Source of the DNA: Marinococcus halophilus
GTDB taxonomy: Bacteria; Bacillota; Bacilli; Bacillales; Marinococcaceae
Length of the DNA stretch: 38,716 bases
Assembly: GCF_002265875.1 (NCBI RefSeq)
Contig: NZ_NPFA01000010.1
Location: 82,325-121,040, forward strand
Direction: 5' to 3'
The notes under the pieces are model-generated. The model had not been told where the DNA came from, searched no databases, and worked only from the letters and a program-made list of their open reading frames with translations. The position numbers were made by a program, and so were the translations under genes. Each line of letters starts with the position of its first letter. Positions within the stretch are counted from its first letter, which is position 1. Shown here piece after piece: positions 32,697 through 38,716 of this stretch.

Positions 32697-33808
32697 TTAG
32701 TCTCTTTAGCATAGGAGACGTGTGGATAGTTTAATTCTTTTGCTACGGCTTCGTGAGTCACTTTACCGTCAGCTGTGTTTAATCCTTTTCCAAGAGCAAG
32801 GTTTTCATTTAATGCCTTATATACACCTTTATTAGCAATCTGAAGGGCATAGGGGATAGTAACGTTGGTTAAGGCGATCGTGGAGGTTCTTGGTACTGCG
32901 CCGGGCATATTTCCAACCGCATAGTGAACGACTCCTTCGACGTCATACGTAGGATTTTCGTGTGTCGTTACTTTGTCCGCTGTCTCAATAATGCCCCCTT
33001 GATCAATCGCGACATCCACCATGACCGAGCCTTGGGCCATCGTTTTGATCATGTCTCGGGTGACGAGCTTAGGCGCCCGTGCTCCGGGGATGAGGACGGC
33101 TCCGATCACTAAATCAGAGGTCTGGACTTCCTGGGCAATATTTAAGGGGTTACTACTTATGGTTTGGATTTGGCCTCCGAACGTTTCGTCAATCTCCCGA
33201 AGACGTGCTGGATTTAAATCTACGATTGTCACATCAGCTCCTAAGCCATGAGCAATTCTTGCAGCGTTGGTTCCAACTACACCGCCGCCAATAACCGTTA
33301 CCTTCGCTTTTTTCACACCCGGTACGCCTGATAATAGAATGCCTTTCCCGCCATAAACACTTTCCAGAAATTGAGCCCCCACCTGAGCAGCCATTCGCCC
33401 AGCTACTTCACTCATTGGCGTCAGCAAAGGCAGAGAACCGTTTTCTTGCACGGTCTCGTAGGCTATCGCCGTTACTTCATTCACCGTTAATGCTTCCACT
33501 AGGGCCGGTTCCGCAGCGAGATGCAGATACGTAAACAAAATAAGATTTTTACGGAAAAATTTGTACTCTTGTTCGATCGGTTCTTTGACTTTCATAACCA
33601 TGTCAGCCTGAGACCAAACTTGGCTTGCCTGCTGCATAATAGCAGCCCCTGCCTGTTCATAATCATAGTCCTTAAAGCCGCTTCCTTCGCCGGCTTGGGC
33701 CTCGATAAACACCTCATGACCACTCTTTTTTAAATTTAAGACTCCTGCCGGGGTTATGGCTACTCTTTTTTCTTGGTTTTTAATCTCTTTTGGGATACCA
33801 ATAATCAT
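32693..33808 (-). CDS. ald: Alanine dehydrogenase
   Basis: 371 residues; interconverts L-alanine and pyruvate with NAD+ and ammonia. From the ATG at 33808 (site AGGAGG), R15, K75 and H96 fall at the substrate-binding positions known for the Bacillus enzyme. The Rossmann motif is [20 protein letters not shown], and the catalytic Asp lies in [11 protein letters not shown]. An in-frame extension of 6 codons upstream has no site. Its base composition is intermediate between the two halves of the window. It is coupled to the YkvI-type gene; the amidohydrolase gene ends about 80 nt upstream with no terminator visible between, so all may be cotranscribed. Confidence 0.97.
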   Translation of the reverse strand: MIIGIPKEIKNQEKRVAITPAGVLNLKKSGHEVFIEAQAGEGSGFKDYDYEQAGAAIMQQASQVWSQADMVMKVKEPIEQEYKFFRKNLILFTYLHLAAEPALVEALTVNEVTAIAYETVQENGSLPLLTPMSEVAGRMAAQVGAQFLESVYGGKGILLSGVPGVKKAKVTVIGGGVVGTNAARIAHGLGADVTIVDLNPARLREIDETFGGQIQTISSNPLNIAQEVQTSDLVIGAVLIPGARAPKLVTRDMIKTMAQGSVMVDVAIDQGGIIETADKVTTHENPTYDVEGVVHYAVGNMPGAVPRTSTIALTNVTIPYALQIANKGVYKALNENLALGKGLNTADGKVTHEAVAKELNYPHVSYAKETN

Positions 33809-33887
33809 TTGTGGCCTCCTAAACAAATACTGTAAAAATAAATTTTTAATGAAGCAGCGCTAATTTATATATGCTAAATTGGATTAA

Positions 33888-35480
33888 TTATTTATTTTCA
33901 TAAACTACTTTTCCATCTATAAAAGTCTTCTCTACTTTAGTATTTTTAATCTCTTCAATAGGAGTATTCAAAATAGCACGGTCTAAAATAATAAAATCTG
34001 CCTTTTTATCAGCTTCAATGCTTCCTTTAATATCCTCTTCAAAACTAGCATAAGCTCCATGTAACGTATAAAATTTTATAGCTTCCTGTAGAGAGACACT
34101 TTGTTCAGAACCTACTATCTTACCGGTTTTTGTTTTTCTTGTTATCGCAGAATAAATACCAACAAAAGGGTTAATAGTAGTGATGGGATTATCGGAGCCA
34201 AAAGCTACTTTGAGTCCTTTTTCAGTTAAATCTCTGGCAGGAAATATATATTCAGAACGTTCTCCATAATCTGTTAAGTATCCATCTCCAAATTCATATA
34301 TAAACGCTGGATTTAACACAGGAACAACGTTCTCCTCTACCATTTTTGTTTGTAGGTCTGGCAGTGCTAGAGCTGCATGTTCAATACGATGACGTTGAGT
34401 TTTGTTAGTTTCAGAATTAGCTAAGTGGATACATTTAAGAAGCATTTCAATTCCGAGATCGCCGATAGCATGGGAAGTAATCTGAAATTCATTTTTTGCA
34501 GCTTTCAATAACGTTTCGTTAAGTTCTTCTTGAGAATAATACAAAATACCAGAGTCATTTTCATTGCTAGAATAAGGCTCTCGGGTAGCCGCAGTAGGAC
34601 CGCTACTACTACCATCAATAAAAAGTTTCGCAGGACCAATTTTATAAAAAAGGTCTCCTATACCTGTTAACATACCACCGTTTATGGCATTTTCTAGAAC
34701 TTCTTTCGAGCGACTTAATGAACCTACTAAGACGTACAGTCGTTGTTTGATACTGTTACCACGTACCCCTTTAAAGAGCATTGGAAAATGACTATTTCCA
34801 TAGCCTCCTGCGTCATGGACGCTAGTAACACCGTATTGACTATAGTGTTCAGAAGCTAAAAGATAACCTTGTAAAATGTTTTGTTCAGAGTGTTGAGAGA
34901 ATTCGTACATATCCATATGTACGGATTCAAACAATTGTCCGTTTAATTTATTTTCTTGTCGTCCAAATGCTCCTCCTACTGGGTCCTCTTCATAATCACT
35001 TAGACCATAAAGTTCCATAGCTTTGCTGTTAACGACAGAAATATGATTACATGTTCTTGTAACAATGATAGGTAATTCTTGAGACACTTCGTCTAAATCT
35101 TTTCTAGTTGGATGCCTTTTTTCTTGTAAAGCTTTATCATTATACCCCCAACCTCTGACCCATTCTCCTTGCTTAGTAGAAGAAGCTCTTTCTTTTAATA
35201 TTTTTTTCATTTCTTCTATAGAAGAAATGTTTTTACAGTCTACATTAAGCATGTTAGTACCTTGTAATTCAATATGAGCGTGAGAATCAATAAATCCAGG
35301 AAGCAGACTTTTACCTTGCAGATCAATAATGTGCGTATGAGCGGACAAATAATCGTTCATTTCTTTTTCATAACCGACTTTTATTATACGGTCGTCTTTA
35401 ATTAAGAGAGCGTCATAAACATTAGATTGTGCATCAGCCGTAACAATTTGCCCGTTTATAAAAGCAGTTTCTTGTGCCAA
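33888..35480 (-). CDS. YtcJ-type amidohydrolase (metal-dependent)
   Basis: 530 residues, amidohydrolase superfamily with the long YtcJ/NfdA architecture. Metal-binding motifs are GFIDSHAHIEL (about 60-70), TSHAIGDLGIE and RIEHAALALPD, and the catalytic Asp sits in VAFGSDNPITTINP. The N- and C-terminal beta-sandwich includes KADFIILDRAIL. Characterised relatives remove formyl or other acyl groups from amines (N-substituted formamide deformylase); the substrate here is unknown. The start is TTG behind GGAGGGAA, with 6 nt spacing. It is 30 nt after the amidase gene, in an AT-rich operon. Confidence 0.87.
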   Translation of the reverse strand: MAQETAFINGQIVTADAQSNVYDALLIKDDRIIKVGYEKEMNDYLSAHTHIIDLQGKSLLPGFIDSHAHIELQGTNMLNVDCKNISSIEEMKKILKERASSTKQGEWVRGWGYNDKALQEKRHPTRKDLDEVSQELPIIVTRTCNHISVVNSKAMELYGLSDYEEDPVGGAFGRQENKLNGQLFESVHMDMYEFSQHSEQNILQGYLLASEHYSQYGVTSVHDAGGYGNSHFPMLFKGVRGNSIKQRLYVLVGSLSRSKEVLENAINGGMLTGIGDLFYKIGPAKLFIDGSSSGPTAATREPYSSNENDSGILYYSQEELNETLLKAAKNEFQITSHAIGDLGIEMLLKCIHLANSETNKTQRHRIEHAALALPDLQTKMVEENVVPVLNPAFIYEFGDGYLTDYGERSEYIFPARDLTEKGLKVAFGSDNPITTINPFVGIYSAITRKTKTGKIVGSEQSVSLQEAIKFYTLHGAYASFEEDIKGSIEADKKADFIILDRAILNTPIEEIKNTKVEKTFIDGKVVYENK

Positions 35481-35510
35481 TATTTTCCCTCCACCATTAA
35501 AGTAATTAGT

Positions 35511-36776
35511 CTAATGAGAGTACTCTGTAAGAATGTTTTTCACAGTGTGATAATAAAAATTTGTGCCTTCAATAATGTCTTGTTCCGAGCTATATTCTAG
35601 TGGGTTATGACTAATCCCGTCTTTGCATCGCACAAAAATCATCCCGTAATCACATACCTTAGAGAGTGGCATAGCATCGTGAAACGGCCCGCTCATTAAT
35701 TCCGTAGTTTTTATTTTCAAGTGCTCGGCTTGATTTATCATGATATTTTGTATCCAATCGGCGCAGTATCGGGGCTCGCTATTAGTATCCTCATGAATAT
35801 CGAGTTCTAGATTGTGGTTGGAAGCTATTTTTTCTAATTCTATTCGTAACTCTCGCTCACATTCATTTCTGCGCTCTAAATCAATATCACGCAGATCGAT
35901 CGTAAAGCTTACTTCCTCTGGAATAATATTACGGGAATTAGGGAAAACTTTAACGTGTCCGACTGTCCCTACTGTTGAAGCTGGTTGGCGTTTTTGTACT
36001 ATAGTATGCAAAGCTTTTGTGGCTTCACTAGCGCCGAGGAAAGCATCTTGACGAAGGTGCATAGGGACTGACCCTGCATGACCTGCAAATCCTTTATATG
36101 TCACTGTAAGCCATAATGGTCCAGAAATGCCTGTGACAATACCAACTGCCGCCTCTTCATTTTCTAAAACGGGTCCTTGTTCAATATGCATTTCTAAAAA
36201 AGCAAAAAGTCGATCCGAATCATAAGCAGCATCATGTACTTTCTCAGGGTCCAGTCCCATGCTTTTTAATGCTTCACGTCTGCTAATCCCATCTTCATCT
36301 TTTCTTTCAAGCTCATTGTTTTCTAATTCTCCAACTAGTCCTCGAGAACCAAAAATACCTTTATTAAATCGAGATCCTTCTTCGTCGCTAAAAGAAACTA
36401 TTTCGATGGTTCTTTTGAAAGTGTGGCCTTCTTCTATCAGGCTTTGAACTAATTCTATTGCTCCAAGCACGCCAATTGTGCCATCGTAACGACCGCCATA
36501 AGGTTGACTGTCAATGTGGGATCCGAGCATTAAAATAGGTTGCGATGGGTCTTCTCCCTCTAGCCGTCCAATCAAATTCCCAACTTCATCAATGCGCGTA
36601 TAGAGGTTTGCATCTTTCATCCATTGTTCTACTAAAGCCAAAGCTTTTAAATCATCTTTAGAATGGGCTAACCTTCGCACTCCCGTAGTTCCAATTTTTC
36701 CAATTTCGGCAAGCTCATTAATATGCTCAAGTAAGCGTTGAGGATTAATATGCAAATTACTCGTTTCTGTACTCAT
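35511..36776 (-). CDS. M20 amidase of the N-carbamoylase/ureidopropionase/allantoate family
   Basis: 421 residues. Dinuclear-metal ligands expected in this family are present: H87 (LGSHIDS), D98 (GGRYDGTIG), E132/E133 (FSDEEGSRF), His in EMHIEQGPVLE (about 197) and His in GISHNPLEYS (about 388). GHAGSVPM and SGPFHDAM contribute to substrate binding. Members hydrolyse N-carbamoyl-L-amino acids, N-carbamoyl-beta-alanine or allantoate, with release of CO2 and ammonia. Without a structure the three cannot be told apart. The ATG at 36776 has the site AAAGGAG; an upstream in-frame TTG is rejected. It follows the symporter stop by 14 nt. Confidence 0.9.
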   Translation of the reverse strand: MSTETSNLHINPQRLLEHINELAEIGKIGTTGVRRLAHSKDDLKALALVEQWMKDANLYTRIDEVGNLIGRLEGEDPSQPILMLGSHIDSQPYGGRYDGTIGVLGAIELVQSLIEEGHTFKRTIEIVSFSDEEGSRFNKGIFGSRGLVGELENNELERKDEDGISRREALKSMGLDPEKVHDAAYDSDRLFAFLEMHIEQGPVLENEEAAVGIVTGISGPLWLTVTYKGFAGHAGSVPMHLRQDAFLGASEATKALHTIVQKRQPASTVGTVGHVKVFPNSRNIIPEEVSFTIDLRDIDLERRNECERELRIELEKIASNHNLELDIHEDTNSEPRYCADWIQNIMINQAEHLKIKTTELMSGPFHDAMPLSKVCDYGMIFVRCKDGISHNPLEYSSEQDIIEGTNFYYHTVKNILTEYSH

Positions 36777-36790
36777 TATAGACTCCTTTA

Positions 36791-38260
36791 TCAATAGTTA
36801 GATTCGAATTCCTCCATCGCATCATTAAAGCGTTCAAAAGTATTTTGTTTTCGTGGAGGAGTAAGAAGAGTGACAGTAACAAATGCAATGACGTTGACCA
36901 TTAATCCCCACATCCCAGCACTCAAACCTAAAGGGTTTTGCCAGCCTGGAATAAAAGTAAAAAGTAGTAATGTCACAAATCCAGAAATCAAACCTGCCAA
37001 TGCTCCAGGAGAATTTGATCTTTTCCAAAATAAGGATCCTAAAGTGGGAACTATAAGTTGAGCAGAGCCCCCAAAACCAATTAAGCCAATAGTTACTAGA
37101 AAGCCGGGGACAAATAGAGTAAGTAAATAAGCTACTAATGAAAAAATTAAAATACTAAATCGACCTATTCTTAGTAGTTGATTGTTGGAAGCATTTGGAT
37201 TTTTATACCTTTGGTAGAAATCTTTTGTTACTAACGTAGAGACAGCATGAATTTGACTGTTTGCAGTCGACATCGCCGCGGAAGCTCCGCCAGCTAGCAC
37301 TAATGTAGCAATAACGATGGGAGCGTATTCATATAGTACTACCGGAAGTAATTGATCTGGGTTATCAATTTCATTAATAGTGAGTACTCCTGTCCAACTA
37401 ACAAGTAAAGAACCAAAATAGGTAACAGCTACTAAAGAAATTAAAAAAGGCATTAAATTGAATAAGTTTCCATTCTTAACAGCGTACATACGCAACCAGA
37501 GTTGTGGTCCCATAATAGCTCCGATAGCAGTTATAAAACATAGAGAAATCCAAGATAGATATCCAGAATCTCCTTGAGGACCTGGCAAGGTTAAGTGCTC
37601 AATATTTTCAGCACGCATTTGTTCGAATAAAGAGAAAGGTCCACCAACCACATTTGAAATGTAAAAACCTACAAAAAGTAGACCAAAAAATACTAAAGCT
37701 CCATAAATAATATCTGTCCAGGCAACTGCACGTATTCCACCCACCCAAACATATATAATGATAACAGCATAGAACATTAAACCTGCTAACCAAAAAGGAA
37801 TAGTCCCTCCTGAAGCAACCTCGATTAAGTATCCACCTCCAGTAAGTTGTATCTGAAGATAAGGAACTGTGGATATTATTAGAATCGTAGTAACCCAAAA
37901 TCTCATTTTTTCGCTCTGATAAAAATCGCCTAATAAGTCAGAAGGGGTTACGTAATTAAATTTCTTTCCGAGAAACCAAACCCGTTTTCCCACTATGAAA
38001 TATAGAAAACCAAATAAAATGTTCCATGCAAAAGCAGTGAGGTACACAGGCCCTTGCGTGTAAAAAGAAGCGTTAGAGCCCAAGAAAGCGAACGCACTCC
38101 ACCAAGTAGCTGATACCGTGAAAAAAGCTGCTACTGAACCCATTCCTCGCCCTTGGATGAAATAGTCATCGCTTGTATTTTGTGATTTACTAGCTGCTAT
38201 AAACCCTATAATTAGAGGAATAAGCATAAATAATAGAATAATTATTACGCTGATAGACAT
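36791..38260 (-). CDS. Sodium:solute symporter, YhjB-like
   Basis: 489 residues, about 13 membrane helices, SSS family. Motifs include SDDYFIQGRGMGSVAAFFTVSATWWSAFAF near residues 30-60 and, in the middle, VLAGGASAAMSTANSQIHAVSTLV, the conserved sodium-site helix. Length and pairing with a DUF3311 gene resemble B. subtilis YhjB-YhjC. It should import the substrate of the hydrolases encoded downstream. The ATG follows CTGGAGGAG. Base composition is AT-rich like its neighbours. Confidence 0.9.
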   Translation of the reverse strand: MSISVIIILLFMLIPLIIGFIAASKSQNTSDDYFIQGRGMGSVAAFFTVSATWWSAFAFLGSNASFYTQGPVYLTAFAWNILFGFLYFIVGKRVWFLGKKFNYVTPSDLLGDFYQSEKMRFWVTTILIISTVPYLQIQLTGGGYLIEVASGGTIPFWLAGLMFYAVIIIYVWVGGIRAVAWTDIIYGALVFFGLLFVGFYISNVVGGPFSLFEQMRAENIEHLTLPGPQGDSGYLSWISLCFITAIGAIMGPQLWLRMYAVKNGNLFNLMPFLISLVAVTYFGSLLVSWTGVLTINEIDNPDQLLPVVLYEYAPIVIATLVLAGGASAAMSTANSQIHAVSTLVTKDFYQRYKNPNASNNQLLRIGRFSILIFSLVAYLLTLFVPGFLVTIGLIGFGGSAQLIVPTLGSLFWKRSNSPGALAGLISGFVTLLLFTFIPGWQNPLGLSAGMWGLMVNVIAFVTVTLLTPPRKQNTFERFNDAMEEFESNY

Positions 38261-38277
38261 GGCGCTCCTCCAGACGT

Positions 38278-38493
38278 TTAATTATTAGAATGTCGTCCCC
38301 AGTTGGTCTTATAAGCTACAAAGAATAGGCAAGTACACAGTAACCACCAGAAAAACACCCAGAAAACTAGAAACGGCATCCCGAGGAGAAAAGGTTCGAC
38401 ACGGTTAGCGATTAAAATAATAGGGCTCTCTAACATAAAAAGAACAATAAAGGTAGCAGTAATATAAAAAACATATAATTTTCTGTTTACCAT
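38278..38493 (-). CDS. DUF3311 family small membrane protein
   Basis: 71 residues with two membrane helices (about 6-24 and 35-58), motif FLLGMPFLVFWVFFW. DUF3311 proteins nearly always sit just before an SSS symporter (YhjC-YhjB, also the YhdT-PanF arrangement) and may be accessory subunits. The ATG at 38493 has a GAAAGGA site 9 nt upstream; an ATG 7 codons earlier lacks one. It is 17 nt before the symporter gene. Confidence 0.85.
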   Translation of the reverse strand: MVNRKLYVFYITATFIVLFMLESPIILIANRVEPFLLGMPFLVFWVFFWWLLCTCLFFVAYKTNWGRHSNN

Positions 38494-38552
38494 GTTAGAT
38501 GTTCCTTTCACCATATGGGTTGATCTTTATTTAAATCCTAAATCGTAAGACA

Positions 38553-38716
38553 TTACCAGCGGGCGGTGACCATTTTCTTGCGGGTGTAGAACTCCACGCC
38601 GTCCTTGCCGTTCGCATGCAGGTCGCCGTAAAAGGAATCCTTCCAGCCCGAAAACGGGAAGAACGCCATCGGCGCCGGCACCCCGACGTTGACCCCGAGC
38701 ATCCCGGCATCAATCG
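38553..38716 (-). CDS. mmsA: Methylmalonate/malonate semialdehyde dehydrogenase (CoA-acylating), C-terminus
   Basis: Partial: the last 53 residues only, cut by the window edge. The motif [21 protein letters not shown] and the ending [14 protein letters not shown] are diagnostic of MmsA/IolA, which turns malonate semialdehyde (from beta-alanine or inositol) or methylmalonate semialdehyde (from valine) into acetyl- or propionyl-CoA. It is on the same strand, 59 nt before the DUF3311 gene, with no terminator seen between. Its base composition is GC-rich, unlike the genes downstream. Confidence 0.93.
   Translation of the reverse strand, partial: IDAGMLGVNVGVPAPMAFFPFSGWKDSFYGDLHANGKDGVEFYTRKKMVTARW

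Noticed and set aside
1-38716. CRISPR arrays, tRNA or rRNA genes, T-box or betaine riboswitches
   Set aside because: No regularly spaced repeats, no cloverleaf candidates and no known leader motifs were recognised on reading; a covariance-model scan was not possible.

Overview
The window looks like a chromosomal segment of a halophilic or alkaliphilic member of the Bacillaceae (Alkalicoccus/Salsuginibacillus-like). That is an inference from gene content and order. The order csrA-fliW-flgL-flgK-flgN-flgM-yvyF-comFC-comFA-degV-degU-degS / yvyE-tagV is the Bacillus subtilis late-flagellar / competence / DegSU neighbourhood, without yviE and comFB. The acidic exported proteins, an OpuA-type glycine betaine importer and several probable Na+-coupled carriers suit a salty habitat. 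Start codons TTG and GTG are common, each behind a good ribosome binding site.

Layout. 0.1-10 kb (minus strand): late flagellar genes with two SigD-type promoters, competence DNA-uptake genes, a DegV fatty-acid-binding protein and the DegS/DegU two-component system. 10.2-17.8 kb: yvyE and a LytR-CpsA-Psr ligase on plus, then UDP-glucose dehydrogenase, ribokinase, a CAP-domain exoprotein, an S-layer-assembly-type SLAP protein and UDP-glucose pyrophosphorylase; several of these serve the cell envelope. 18.1-19.1 kb: a two-gene unit pairing a Y1-transposase-like protein that has lost its HUH motif with an SsbB-like protein. This is the most unusual item here. 19.2-22 kb: VanZ-like protein, SLC13/RCK transporter and a 7Fe ferredoxin. 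22.2-26.1 kb: opuA-type betaine operon with a divergent GbsR-type regulator. 26.1-31.2 kb: a kinase-like gene broken by an in-frame TGA, a luciferase-like monooxygenase, an MFS exporter and a sodium:solute symporter with a structured leader.

31.2-38.7 kb: a visibly AT-richer block on the minus strand. In transcription order it holds mmsA/iolA (3' end only), a DUF3311 protein, a sodium:solute symporter, a carbamoylase/ureidopropionase-type M20 amidase, a YtcJ-type amidohydrolase, alanine dehydrogenase and a YkvI-type carrier. A possible IS3-type transposase remnant lies at its left border. Together the genes suggest uptake and breakdown of an N-carbamoyl or N-acyl amino compound, with beta-alanine a plausible intermediate. 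No tRNA, rRNA or CRISPR array was seen.
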